Assembly (NCBI GenBank): GCA_036376245.1
Contig: DASVAS010000023.1
Coordinates: forward strand, 186,001 to 250,000
DNA length: 64,000 nt
Direction: 5' to 3'
Origin: DATARR01 sp036376245
Lineage (GTDB): Bacteria; Acidobacteriota; Thermoanaerobaculia; Multivoradales; UBA5704
The first letter of the stretch is position 1. The number at the start of each line of letters is the position of its first letter. The notes below the pieces were generated by a model that was not told the origin of the DNA, ran no database searches, and saw only the letters and a list, made by a program, of their open reading frames with translations. The translations under genes and the position numbers were made by a program. This document shows, piece by piece, positions 51,680 through 60,397 of this stretch.

Positions 51680-54343
51680 ATGAGATCCAGGGTCTGGCGT
51701 CCTTCGGCGGTCCGCGCGGCCGCCCTCCTCTTCCTGATCCTCTCCGCGGCCGTCCCCGGATTCTCCGAGCGGGCGCCTTTCTCGCCGCCCGACACGCCGC
51801 CGAAGTACATGCCGTCCCGGCAGTACGACCTCCAGCACCTCCGGCTCGACCTCTCCTTCGACTGGGACCAGCGGAGCGTCTCCGGCACCGCGACCAATAC
51901 CCTCGTGCCTCTCCTGCCGGGTCTCCAGACCCTGATCTTCCACGGCGCGGGGCTCGACGTCCAGCGGGTGCGGGTAGGCGGCGTCGAGCGTCCCTTCGCC
52001 GCCGATCCCGATGCCCAGAGCTTCAAGGTGACGCTGGACCGGCCCTATGGCCCCCAGGATCGCCTGGAGGTCGCCATCGACTACTCGGCGAAGCCGCGGG
52101 CGGGCCTCTACTTCGTGGGCCCTGACGCCGGCTACCCCGACAAGCCCCGGCAGATCTACTCCCAGGGAGAGCCCAACCTGAACCGCCACTGGTTCCCGAG
52201 CTGGGACTACCCCAACGACCGCACCACCACCGAGATGGTCGCCACGGTCAAGGCGCCTTTCATGGCCGTCAGCAACGGCAAGCTCCTGGAGGTCAAGGAC
52301 CAGCCCGACGGCCGCAAGACCTACCACTGGAAGATGGAGCAGCCCCACACCACCTACCTCGTCTCCATCGCCATCAGCGAGTACACCCGGATCGCCGACG
52401 AGTGGCGGGGCATCCCCGTCGAGTACTACGTCCCCCCGGCCTACGCCGGCCAGGCCCGCCGCTCCTTCGGCGACACGCCCAAGATGATGGAGTACTTCTC
52501 CACCGTCACCGGCCATCCCTACCCTTATGCCAAGTACGCCCAGACCACCGTGGCGGACTACATGTGGGGCGGCATGGAGAACATCACCGCCACCACCCAG
52601 ACGCTGCGCACCCTCCACGACGAGCGCGCCGCCCTCGATGTCTCCAGCGAGGGCCTGGTGGCGCACGAGCTGGCCCACCAGTGGTTCGGCGACCTCGTGA
52701 CCTGCGAGAGCTGGGACAACGCCTGGCTCAACGAGGGCTTCGCCGACTACTTCACCGCCCTCTGGAAAGGAAACGCCCACGGCCAGGAGGAGATGGACTG
52801 GGAGATCGCCAGCCTGCGGCGGAACTACCTGCGCGAGGACGGCAACAGATATCGCCGCCCCATCGCCACCAAGCGCTACACCGACCCCCTGCGGATGTTC
52901 GACGCCCACACCTACGACAAGGCCGCCCTGGTGCTCCACATGGCCCACTTCCTCATGGGGGACGAGGGCTGGTGGAAGGGCGTGCGGGAGTATCTAGACC
53001 GCTACCAGTACCGCACCGTGACCACGGCCGACCTGCAGAGCGCCTTCGAGGAGGCCTCCGGCGCCTCCCTCGGCACCCTGATCGACCAGTACATCCACGG
53101 CGCCGGCCACCCCGAGCTGAAGGTGCGCTGGGACTATGACGCCGACGGCGGCCTCGTCCGCCTGGAGGTGCAGCAGAAGCAGGAGATCACCCCGGAGACC
53201 GGGCTCTTCTCGTTCCCGCTCGAGGTCGCCCTGGTGGGGGACCGGGGGACCGAGGTGCGCCGGGTCCAGGTCCGCGCGGAGGCCGTCCAGGACCTCTACA
53301 TCCAGAGCTCCGAGCGCCCGCGGACAGTCGTGCTCGATCCCAAGGGCTGGATCCTGATGACGGTGGATTTCGACAAGCCGGCCGACGAGTGGGTCCTCCA
53401 GCTCGAGAAGGCGGACTCCATGGCCGCGCGGATCGAGGCCGTCCGCGCCCTCGGGAAGGCGGGCGGCGACGCGGCCGTCGAGATCCTCGGCCGGACCCTG
53501 CGCGAAGGCTCCCACGAAGGGATCCGGATGGAGGCGTCGGGCGCCCTCGCCGAGATCGGCACCAGCCCCGCCCTGGACGCTCTCCGCGCCGGCCTCTCCG
53601 ACCGTCATGCCCACGTGAGGGCCGAGGTGCTGGGAGCCTTGGGCGAGTTCCCGCGCCACCGCGAGCTGGTCCCCGTGCTGCGCCGCGCCCTGGAGACCGA
53701 GGAGAGCTACTTCGCCCGCGCCGCCGCCGCCACCGCGCTGGGCAAGTTCGACGACAACCGCGACGAGATCGTCCCGGTCCTGCTCAGGGCCCTCTCCCAG
53801 AAGAGCTATCAGGAGTCCGTACCCGGCGCCGCCCTCGGGGCCCTCGCCGACCTCGGCGCGCCGCAGCTCTGGGATCAGGCCGTGCGCCTGGCCAAGTACG
53901 GCAGCCCCGCGGGCAGCCGGAACGACGCCATGGAGGCCCTCGTCGCCTACGCCAAGGAGCACGGCGACGCGAAGACGCGGGACAAGGTCCGGACCGTGCT
54001 GGAGGGCTACCTCTCCGATCCCAGCTTCACGACCCGGCGAGGCCTCTACGGCCTCTTCGCCGATCTGGGGGACCCCGCCGCCATCCCCGCGCTGGAGCGC
54101 AGCCTGCGGACCGAGACCGAGAGCATGCAGAAGAACCGGATCGAGGAGACGCTCCGCGCGCTGCGCGCCCAGCAGGGACAGGGGCGGGAGGATCTGGCTC
54201 TCAAGGACCGGATCGAGCAACTCGAGCGGGAGACGGATGTGCTGAAGGAGCAGCTTCGGACGATGCAGGAGCCCTCACCACCCCGACCCTCCTCTCCCGA
54301 CCCCTCCCTCCCACCCACACCGGGAGAGGAGGGAGAGAGTTAG
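51680..54343 (+). CDS. M1 family metallopeptidase with C-terminal HEAT repeats
   Basis: An 887-residue secreted aminopeptidase. A signal peptide (RAAALLFLILSAAVPGFSE) is followed by the M1 N-domain and the catalytic domain with the GxMEN exopeptidase motif (WGGMENITATT), the zinc site HELAHQWFGD and the downstream Glu in NEGFADYF. From about residue 580 onward HEAT/PBS repeats follow (AAVEILGRTLREG, ALDALRAGLSDRHAHVRAEVL, LVPVLRRALETEESYFARAAA), then a coiled coil. The last 25 residues are Pro/Ser/Glu-rich (PSPPRPSSPDPSLPP) and are encoded by part of a family A repeat. Confidence 0.93.
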   Translation: MRSRVWRPSAVRAAALLFLILSAAVPGFSERAPFSPPDTPPKYMPSRQYDLQHLRLDLSFDWDQRSVSGTATNTLVPLLPGLQTLIFHGAGLDVQRVRVGGVERPFAADPDAQSFKVTLDRPYGPQDRLEVAIDYSAKPRAGLYFVGPDAGYPDKPRQIYSQGEPNLNRHWFPSWDYPNDRTTTEMVATVKAPFMAVSNGKLLEVKDQPDGRKTYHWKMEQPHTTYLVSIAISEYTRIADEWRGIPVEYYVPPAYAGQARRSFGDTPKMMEYFSTVTGHPYPYAKYAQTTVADYMWGGMENITATTQTLRTLHDERAALDVSSEGLVAHELAHQWFGDLVTCESWDNAWLNEGFADYFTALWKGNAHGQEEMDWEIASLRRNYLREDGNRYRRPIATKRYTDPLRMFDAHTYDKAALVLHMAHFLMGDEGWWKGVREYLDRYQYRTVTTADLQSAFEEASGASLGTLIDQYIHGAGHPELKVRWDYDADGGLVRLEVQQKQEITPETGLFSFPLEVALVGDRGTEVRRVQVRAEAVQDLYIQSSERPRTVVLDPKGWILMTVDFDKPADEWVLQLEKADSMAARIEAVRALGKAGGDAAVEILGRTLREGSHEGIRMEASGALAEIGTSPALDALRAGLSDRHAHVRAEVLGALGEFPRHRELVPVLRRALETEESYFARAAAATALGKFDDNRDEIVPVLLRALSQKSYQESVPGAALGALADLGAPQLWDQAVRLAKYGSPAGSRNDAMEALVAYAKEHGDAKTRDKVRTVLEGYLSDPSFTTRRGLYGLFADLGDPAAIPALERSLRTETESMQKNRIEETLRALRAQQGQGREDLALKDRIEQLERETDVLKEQLRTMQEPSPPRPSSPDPSLPPTPGEEGES
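54272..54340. repeat. Repeat-derived 3' end of the M1 peptidase gene (family A half copy)
   Basis: CCCTCACCACCCCGACCCTC followed by CTCTCCCGACCCCTCCCTCC and an ACCGGGAGAGGAGGGAGAG return arm repeats the family A hairpin. It is translated as the low-complexity tail of the peptidase, so the element has replaced or extended the original C-terminus. Confidence 0.65.
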
Positions 54344-54346
54344 CCA

Positions 54347-54433
54347 AAGGACACCAAGGACACCAAGGACAGCAAGGACATCTCTGGTTGCGTCCTTGAG
54401 GTCCTTGGTGTCCCTGGTGTCCTTGGTGTCCTT
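54347..54433. repeat. 9-bp-unit inverted repeat array, family B copy 3
   Basis: Four tandem 9-mers of the AAGGACACC type are followed, after about 11 bases, by five mirrored units (GTCCTTGGT type). The outer 19 bases of the arms pair perfectly; one extra unit and single changes lie inside. As with the other two copies it lies between convergent genes (M1 peptidase and VWA protein). Confidence 0.85.
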
Positions 54434-54442
54434 CCGTCCTTT

Positions 54443-54502
54443 CCCCCTCTCTCCCGGGTGGCGGGGGGGAGGCTGGGAGAGAGGGGGCAGGGGGAGTGAG
54501 GG
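54443..54502. repeat. Half copy of palindromic element family A
   Basis: CCCCCTCTCTCCCGGGTGGC followed by a GCTGGGAGAGAGGGGGCAGG return arm and GGGAGTGAGGG. It is the right half of the family A element, next to the family B array and 13 bases before the stop of the leftward VWA gene. Confidence 0.7.
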
Positions 54503-54515
54503 CCGGGCGGGGGCT

Positions 54516-56687
54516 CTACTCCTCCTCCGGCTCCTCCCCGCCGCTCACCACGCCCCGGATCCTCACCGCCGTCTCCGCCATGCCCGCCAGTTCCTGGACC
54601 TTGGTGTTCTTCCCCATCTCTCCGGCCACGATCCGCAGGCCGCGGGCCACCTTCTGGAGATCCCGCTGCTCCGAGGTCCCCTTGAAGATCTCGGCCATCT
54701 CGGCCACCAGGGCGGCCAGCCGCAGGCTGGGAGACGCCTGGCCCCAGGAGGGCGCCAGTTGCGAGACCCGCAGCGTCCGCGACGTCTCGGTGATGTTGCC
54801 CAGCACCGGAGCCCGGTAGCGGAGCCGCAGGGTGGCGATCAGGGCGTCCCGGGGCGCCTCGGGATTCAGCTCGACCTCGTACAGAGCGGTCACGCTGTGC
54901 CCGGCCCCGATCTCCCCGGCGTCCACCGTATTGTCCCGGAACCGCTCGTCGGCGATGGCCCGGTTCTCGTAGCCGATCAGCCGGTAGCGGGTCACCGCGG
55001 CGGGATTGAACTCCACCTGCGCCTTGGCGTCCTTGGCGATCGTCTGCAGCGCGCCCGTCACCTCCTCCACCAGCACCCGCTTGGCCTCGTCCAGGGTGTC
55101 GATGTAGGCGTAGCGGCCGTCCCCCTTGTCCGCGAGCTGCTCCATGAGGTGATCGTTGTAGTTGCCCATGCCGAACCCCAGGGTGCTCAGCTCGATGCCC
55201 CGCCGCGCCTCGCGGCCGATGCGGCCCAGGATGGCCTGGGGACCCGTGCGGCCCACGTTGGCGACGCCGTCCGAGCAGAGGAGGATGCGGTTGCTGGAAT
55301 CCATCCGGAAGTTCCGGACCGCCACCTGGTAGCCGAGCTCCAGTCCGGCCTCGGCGTTCGTCGAGCCCTGCGGAACCAGCGACTTGATGGCCTGACGGGC
55401 CGCCTCGCGGTCGTTGGTCGGCTCCAGGATCAGCCGGGCCTCGTCGCCGTAGATCACCAGCCCGATCCGGTCCCTGGGAGTGAGCTGGTTCAGCAGCAGC
55501 GACAGCGACTCCTTGACCAGCCCCAGGCGGTTCTCCTGATCCATGGACCCGGAGACGTCCACCACGAAGGTCATCACCACCGGCCGGCGCTTCTCCGCCG
55601 TCATCTCGCGGCCCCGGATGTTGAACCGCAGCAGCCGGTGATTGGCCGGCGCGAACGGCGTCGGAGCCCCCTCGGCGCGAATGGCGAAGTCGTCCCGCGT
55701 GGGCGCCGGATCGCCGTAGTTGAAGTAGTTCACGTACTCTTCGACGCGCACCGACCGGGGGTCCGGCAGGTTGCCGTCGGCGATGTACCGCCGGGCGACC
55801 GCGTAGGAGCCCGTGTCCACGTCGAGGCCGAAGGTGGAGAGCCGGTCCTGCGCCGTTTCGGTGAACGGATTCGTGCCCACGGCCTTGTACTTCACGTCCG
55901 CGTAGGGCTGCCCCGGCTCGGCTTTCCGCTGCAGCTCTCCGCCAACGCGCAGAGGAGCAGGCGCCTGCGCCGCCGGCATGGGCTCGCCCGCCACGGTGCC
56001 GCCAGGAGTGCCCCCTGCGACTCCGCCAACGATCCCGCCAACGACTCCGCCGGAGATTCCTCTCGCCTGCCTGGCCTCCACGCCGCTCTCGACCTCCACC
56101 GGCTGCACCGGCTCGGGAGCATCGTGCCCGAGGTAGCCGAGAGACTTCAGCTCTTCCCGCATCTCCTGAGGCATCGGCTTGGCCGCCGGTGGCGGCGGTG
56201 GAGGTGGAGGCGGCGGCAGCGCAAGGAGCGTCCGGGTGTCCCGCCGCCTCGCGCCGGCATCCTGCTCCTTGTCGGCGACAGCCTGCTGCTCATTGGCGAC
56301 AGCCTGTTGCAGCGCCGGCTCCGACTCCGGGACCGGTACGGGTTCCGGCGCGGATTCCGGTGCGGCTTCCGGCGCGGCGGCCCGGGATTCCCGTTGCGGC
56401 GCGGCCGCGGGCGCCTCCTCCACGGCCATGTCCGCCATCGAGGGAGCCTCCCGCTGCATCCGCAGGGCGAAGACGCCCGCGCCGACCGCCGCGATCAGGG
56501 AAGCCGCGATCAACCAACGCTGCGTCGTGGGCATGGCGCTCCTCCTCTCGAGCCCTGGGGCTCCAGTTCCGAGGGAAACGGTCGGGGGGATCTCGCTCTT
56601 GATCTTGTCCAGCAGCCCGGCCGGCGGCTCGAGATCCTCCCGCTCCGCCAGCTTCCGGGCGATGTCTCGCTCGCTCAGCCTGCTCAT
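54516..56687 (-). CDS. VWA domain protein (YfbK-like) with N-terminal anti-sigma-like region
   Basis: 723 residues. A short cytosolic N-terminus (SERDIARKLAEREDLEPPAGLLDKIKSEIP) resembles anti-sigma proteins and precedes one membrane span (WLIAASLIAAVGAGVFAL). A Pro/Ala/Glu-rich linker follows, with a ten-proline run and a GGVVGGIVGGVAGG stretch. The periplasmic part has the YfbK N-domain (STFGLDVDTGSYAVARRYI), a VWA domain with an intact MIDAS (FVVDVSGSMDQ) and the DUF3520-type C-terminus. Its ATG overlaps the stop of the ECF sigma gene (ATGA), suggesting that it anchors and controls that sigma factor. Confidence 0.9.
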   Translation of the reverse strand: MSRLSERDIARKLAEREDLEPPAGLLDKIKSEIPPTVSLGTGAPGLERRSAMPTTQRWLIAASLIAAVGAGVFALRMQREAPSMADMAVEEAPAAAPQRESRAAAPEAAPESAPEPVPVPESEPALQQAVANEQQAVADKEQDAGARRRDTRTLLALPPPPPPPPPPAAKPMPQEMREELKSLGYLGHDAPEPVQPVEVESGVEARQARGISGGVVGGIVGGVAGGTPGGTVAGEPMPAAQAPAPLRVGGELQRKAEPGQPYADVKYKAVGTNPFTETAQDRLSTFGLDVDTGSYAVARRYIADGNLPDPRSVRVEEYVNYFNYGDPAPTRDDFAIRAEGAPTPFAPANHRLLRFNIRGREMTAEKRRPVVMTFVVDVSGSMDQENRLGLVKESLSLLLNQLTPRDRIGLVIYGDEARLILEPTNDREAARQAIKSLVPQGSTNAEAGLELGYQVAVRNFRMDSSNRILLCSDGVANVGRTGPQAILGRIGREARRGIELSTLGFGMGNYNDHLMEQLADKGDGRYAYIDTLDEAKRVLVEEVTGALQTIAKDAKAQVEFNPAAVTRYRLIGYENRAIADERFRDNTVDAGEIGAGHSVTALYEVELNPEAPRDALIATLRLRYRAPVLGNITETSRTLRVSQLAPSWGQASPSLRLAALVAEMAEIFKGTSEQRDLQKVARGLRIVAGEMGKNTKVQELAGMAETAVRIRGVVSGGEEPEEE

Positions 56688-57244
56688 CGAACTTCCTCCT
56701 CTCCGAGGGTCAGGGCCAGCATCTGAAGCGCCTTCTTCAGGCGCTTGCGGATCGCCACCGTGGTGACCCCCTCCTGGCGCGCGACCTCCTTGACCGGCAG
56801 GTCTCCCCAGAAGAGGGCTGTCACCGTGAAGCGCAGCTCTTCGGGAAGAGCGAGGACCGCGCGCCGCAGCCGGTCGCCCGCCGCCGCCTGGCCGACCGTC
56901 TCGTCGGCCGCGGGCGCGGGGTCCGGCACCGCCGCCTCGCGCTCCTCGTCGAGGGGCACGAGACGCCGGGGACGGCGCAGATGGTTCAGGAACGTGTTGT
57001 AGGCGATGCGGAACAGCCAGGTGGAGAACTGCGCCCGGCGGTCGAAGCCCGGCAGGGCGTCCCACGCCTTGCGGTAGGTCTCCTGCGTGAGGTCCGCCGC
57101 CAGGTCCGGGTCGCCGCAGAGCCGGTGCAGCAGGGCATAGACCCCGCGGTACGTCCGCTCCACCAGATGCTCGGCGGCCCCCCGGTCCCCGGCGGCCAGG
57201 GCGCTCAGCAGACGCCCTTCCTCGCCGTCGGGCCGGTCCCGCAT
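56684..57244 (-). CDS. ECF RNA polymerase sigma factor
   Basis: A 186-residue group 4 sigma factor with only regions 2 and 4. Region 2 shows DLAADLTQETYRKAWDALPGF and FSTWLFRIAYNTFLNHLRR. Region 4 shows LPEELRFTVTALFWGDLPVKEVARQEGVTTVAIRKRLKKAL. Between them is an acidic/Ala linker. The start is the ATG at MRDRPDG; an in-frame ATG 16 codons upstream is possible. It is translationally coupled to the VWA/anti-sigma-like gene. Upstream lies a repeat-rich gap, so autoregulatory promoter boxes could not be assigned. Confidence 0.93.
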   Translation of the reverse strand: MRDRPDGEEGRLLSALAAGDRGAAEHLVERTYRGVYALLHRLCGDPDLAADLTQETYRKAWDALPGFDRRAQFSTWLFRIAYNTFLNHLRRPRRLVPLDEEREAAVPDPAPAADETVGQAAAGDRLRRAVLALPEELRFTVTALFWGDLPVKEVARQEGVTTVAIRKRLKKALQMLALTLGEEEVR

Positions 57245-57370
57245 GTCACCTCTCCAGGGGATTGTCGAGACTGCTGTTCGTAATGTGTTCATCCTACCCG
57301 TTTGGACACGGGTGGGGGAAAGAAGGAAACCGTCCGCGTCGAAGAGCGGAGCGGCGGCCCCGAAGCTCGC

Positions 57371-57657
57371 TCCACTTGACCCGAGGGGCGGGCCGCTTGA
57401 CCCGCGGCGCAAGTCATCGGCTCCAGGAGTCCAGCCACCCGCCCTCGGAGCTCATCCATTCGACCCGATCAGCAGGCCGTTTGCCCCCTGGCGCGAGCCG
57501 CTGACCTCCCGGCGCGAGCCACTGGCCTCCCGGCGCGAGCCACTGGCCCCTCGGCGCGAGCCGCTGGCACCTCGGCGCAAGCCGTCCGGCCCACGAGGCG
57601 AGGACGTCGCCCGCCGTGCGAGCCGCCGGCCCTCCGGGGCGAGGGCCCTGCCCCAGG
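57371..57657. repeat. 21-bp tandem repeat array in a gene-free gap
   Basis: Five clear 21-bp units (57490-57594, core GGCGCGAGCC[GA]CTGGCCTCC) are flanked on both sides by progressively worn units of the same period. Because 21 is a multiple of three, open frames with 7-residue repeats arise on both strands (REPLAPR on plus, GQWLAPG on minus). Neither has a credible start or ribosome site, so coding is unlikely. The gap between the sigma gene and vapC (about 595 bases) otherwise holds only the fragment at 57680. Confidence 0.7.
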
Positions 57658-57679
57658 GGGCGAACACCGGGCGAAGCGC

Positions 57680-57826
57680 TCAGACCCTGCCAAACCAGGC
57701 CTGAAGGGTCCGCCGCAGCTTCACGAAGGAGTCGTCCACGCACCGGTCCAGGCTGACGCTCCGGGCGAGTTGATTGTAGAGGGAGGAGGACCGCGGCTGA
57801 CCCGGCGGCGAACAGCGTGGGCTCAC
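57680..57826 (-). pseudogene. Possible gene remnant (C-terminal fragment)
   Basis: A 48-codon minus-strand frame ending LYNQLARSVSLDRCVDDSFVKL...TLQAWFGRV before TGA. Its last 35 codons look protein-like (mixed polar/hydrophobic composition), unlike the repeat-rich surroundings. It starts in low-complexity sequence and directly abuts the 21-bp array. It may be the tail of a gene destroyed by the array. I do not recognise the family. Confidence 0.3.
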
Positions 57827-57839
57827 GCTTCCACTCAGC

Positions 57840-58247
57840 TCAAGGCTGAGCCAAGAACTCCTCAGGTGACATCACGACAACCGGTGCCCCCTGAAAATCA
57901 GACAGATTCCGGGTGAGAATGATGTCGCATTTCGCGGCCTCTGCCGCGGTGACCAAGGCGGCATCCTCAAAATCCGGCATGGCCAGGGCTCTGGCGCGGA
58001 CAAACTGAACTTTGTCCTGGGGAATGATCTCGAAGTGGACGAGCAGCCAATCGATGACCTCGTCAGCCCGCGCTTTGTCGGCATACCGCTGGACGAGGTA
58101 GTACAGAGTCGTCACAGCATGTCCCGGCAGGTAACCGGCGTGCTCGTTCTCCAGGATCTTGCTGAGAACCGTAGCGGACGTGAAGTAGAAAGGGGCCCGC
58201 TTCTGAACGACATCCAATAAGATGTTGACATCCAGCACGAGCTTCAT
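57840..58247 (-). CDS. PIN domain toxin, VapC-like
   Basis: A 135-residue PIN-fold ribonuclease, typical of type II toxins. Acidic metal residues are visible: Asp6 in LVLDVNILLDVV, Glu in LSKILENEH, Asp in MPDFEDAALV and Asp in ILTRNLSDF. The C-terminal VVVMSPEEFLAQ is common in PIN toxins. The start overlaps the antitoxin stop (ATGA), the standard arrangement for co-translated toxin-antitoxin pairs. The target RNA is unknown. Confidence 0.92.
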   Translation of the reverse strand: MKLVLDVNILLDVVQKRAPFYFTSATVLSKILENEHAGYLPGHAVTTLYYLVQRYADKARADEVIDWLLVHFEIIPQDKVQFVRARALAMPDFEDAALVTAAEAAKCDIILTRNLSDFQGAPVVVMSPEEFLAQP

Positions 58248-58483
58248 TTGCTGTGCTTCTCTGCCAGATGCTGGTAATAAACAGCCTTCGCATCCACGTC
58301 AGCGGGAACGATGCCGCTGATCCTCTCGACCTCCGGATGGATGATCGAGGGCTGCTCCCCCTGTAGACGCCGGAGATAGCGGTCGATCAACTCGGTGACG
58401 GTCATCTGGTGCTCCCGGGCGTACTTCTTGGCGAATTCGAGGTCCTTCTTGGGCAGGCGCACGGTGAGCTTGGCGGTCTCCAT
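58244..58483 (-). CDS. Ribbon-helix-helix antitoxin (VapB-like, DUF6364-type)
   Basis: A 79-residue antitoxin. The N-terminal ribbon-helix-helix (AKLTVRLPKKDLEFAKKYAREHQMTVTELIDRYLRRL) would bind operator DNA. The C-terminal half (HPEVERISGIVPADVDAKAVYYQHL) probably wraps the PIN toxin. GGAGGAAACC precedes the ATG. It is upstream of and overlaps the toxin gene. The GTACGG-type sequence repeated just upstream (CGTACGGCTAGC and CGTACGGCTCG) might be an operator. Confidence 0.88.
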   Translation of the reverse strand: METAKLTVRLPKKDLEFAKKYAREHQMTVTELIDRYLRRLQGEQPSIIHPEVERISGIVPADVDAKAVYYQHLAEKHSK

Positions 58484-58532
58484 GGTTTCCTCCGTACGGC
58501 TAGCTTAGCGGTAGCGTACGGCTCGAGCAAGC

Positions 58533-60293
58533 TCAGATAGCCGGCGCCGGCAGCCGCCCCGTCCCCGTCCGTCCAATCTTCGACCTCTCCCGCGCCAGCC
58601 GGAACGCCCGGTCCATGGAGCGGAAGACCGCGACCCTCTTCTTGCGGTCGCGCCAGCCGGCGCGGGCCAGCACGCGCAGGGGCTGGCTCTGGACCCCCGC
58701 CAGGATCACGAAGACCCCCATGGCGTTCAGGCGCTCGATCGCCGACTCCAGGCTCACCAGCCCCGTGGCGTCGATCGCCGGCACCGAAGAGAGGTCCATG
58801 ACCAGCACGCTCACCCCGGACATGGCCGTCCGGTGGAAGGCGCTCATCGCCCGCTGCGCGGCGCCGAAGAAGAGCGGTCCCGAGACCTCGTAGACCAGGA
58901 CGTCCCGCGGCAGCCCCTTGGCGATGGGGTGCTGGTCCACCAGCCGGGAGCCCGAGACCTCGGCCATCCGGCGCATGAAGAGGAGCGCCGCCAGCAGCAC
59001 GCCCACCGTCACCGAGACCACCATGTCGAAGACCACCGTCAGGCCGAAGCAGGTCAGGAGGACGACCACATCGCTCCGCGGCGCCACCCGCAGGGCATGA
59101 AGGAAGTGCTTCGCCTCGCTCATGTTCCAGGCCACGATCAGCAGCAGCGCCGCCAAGGAGGCCATGGGCAGGTAGTTCAGCACCGGCGCCAGCAGCAGCA
59201 CCGCCAGCAGCACGAACAGCGAGTGGAAGATGGCCGCCAGCGGCGAGCGCGCTCCGGAACGGATGTTGGTCGCCGTGCGCGCCAGCGCTCCGGTGGCCGC
59301 GATGCCGCCGAAGAAGGGGGCGATGATGTTGCCGGTTCCCTGCGCCATCAGCTCCGCGTCGGGATCGTGGGAGCCGCCGGTCATGCCGTCGGCCACCACG
59401 GCCGAGAGGAGCGACTCGATCGCGCCCAGCATGGCGATGGCGAAGGCCGAGGGGACCAGCTCACGGATCAGTCCGAAGGAGAGGCCGAGGGGCTGTCCAT
59501 CCGGCCCCGGCAGGTTCCAGGGGAAGACCGGCAACGGGAGGAGTTGCGGGATGCCGTCCTTGAAGCGGCTGGCGATGGTGGCCACCTCGAAACCCGGGAC
59601 CCAGCGCGCCAGGACCGCCGCCAGGACCCCGCCCAGCGACAGGGCGACCAGGGGAGCCGGCATCTTGCGGGTGATCCGCGGCCACAAGAGCAGGAGCGCC
59701 AGCGTGAAGATCCCGATGGAGAGGTCCTGCCAGCGCAGGGTCGGCAGCGCCCGGGCCAGCGCCCCCACCCGCTCCACGTACTCCTCCGGCATCTCCGCCA
59801 CGGTGAGCCCCAGGAAGTCCTTGAGCTGGAGGGTGGCGATGACCACCGCGATGCCCGCCGTGAATCCGGTGGTCACCGGGTAGGGGACGAACTGGATCAG
59901 GCTCCCCAGCCGCGCCGCCCCCAGGATCATCAGGAGGACGCCGGCCATCAACGTCGCCAGCACCAGCCCGCCCAGGCCGAACTTCGCCGAGATCGGCGCC
60001 AGCAGCACCACGAACGCCGCCGTGGGCCCCGAGACCTGCACCATCGAGCCCCCCAGCGCCGCGATCACCCCGCCGGCGACGATGGCCGTGTACAGGCCGT
60101 ACTGAGGCGCCACCCCCGAGGCCACGGCCAGGGCCATGGAGAGAGGAAGGGCCACGATGCCCACCACCATGCCCGCCAGCAGGTCGGCCCGGAGGTCGCC
60201 CGCGCCGTAGCCGTTACGGAAGGTGGCGATCAGGGCCGCGGCGGGCCGCAAGGGAGGAGAGGCCCCGCTGGGACCCTGGTAGCGTCTGGGCAT
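58533..60293 (-). CDS. SulP family anion permease with STAS domain
   Basis: A 586-residue SLC26/SulP transporter (sulfate, bicarbonate or similar anions). About 12-14 membrane spans begin at the signature LLAGMVVGIVALPLSMALAVASGVAPQYGLYTAIVAGG, with GSMVQVSGPTAAFVVLL and IAATGALARTATN further on. The last 120 residues are a STAS domain (DVLVYEVSGPLFFGAA, VSVLVMDLSSVPAIDATGLVSLESA) followed by a basic tail. The ion cannot be inferred. The start was chosen at MPRRYQG, where homology to the family begins. It lies downstream of an APC permease gene on the same strand. Confidence 0.94.
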   Translation of the reverse strand: MPRRYQGPSGASPPLRPAAALIATFRNGYGAGDLRADLLAGMVVGIVALPLSMALAVASGVAPQYGLYTAIVAGGVIAALGGSMVQVSGPTAAFVVLLAPISAKFGLGGLVLATLMAGVLLMILGAARLGSLIQFVPYPVTTGFTAGIAVVIATLQLKDFLGLTVAEMPEEYVERVGALARALPTLRWQDLSIGIFTLALLLLWPRITRKMPAPLVALSLGGVLAAVLARWVPGFEVATIASRFKDGIPQLLPLPVFPWNLPGPDGQPLGLSFGLIRELVPSAFAIAMLGAIESLLSAVVADGMTGGSHDPDAELMAQGTGNIIAPFFGGIAATGALARTATNIRSGARSPLAAIFHSLFVLLAVLLLAPVLNYLPMASLAALLLIVAWNMSEAKHFLHALRVAPRSDVVVLLTCFGLTVVFDMVVSVTVGVLLAALLFMRRMAEVSGSRLVDQHPIAKGLPRDVLVYEVSGPLFFGAAQRAMSAFHRTAMSGVSVLVMDLSSVPAIDATGLVSLESAIERLNAMGVFVILAGVQSQPLRVLARAGWRDRKKRVAVFRSMDRAFRLARERSKIGRTGTGRLPAPAI

Positions 60294-60397
60294 GGCGGCT
60301 GAACCTTGTCGACGATTGGCAAGATAATGGACGCCCGCCCAGGCGATCAAGAAGACGCGGAAAACAGGACATGAAATAACGGAAAGGAATGAGACTT

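Noticed and set aside
51623..52948. 607-residue minus-strand frame including PTPS
   Set aside because: The upstream part is antisense to the M1 peptidase; PTPS begins at 51622.
57243..57704. Plus-strand 153-codon frame with REPLAPR heptads
   Set aside because: No ribosome site, its start overlaps the sigma gene's start region, and the minus strand gives equally good heptads; treated as a non-coding tandem array.
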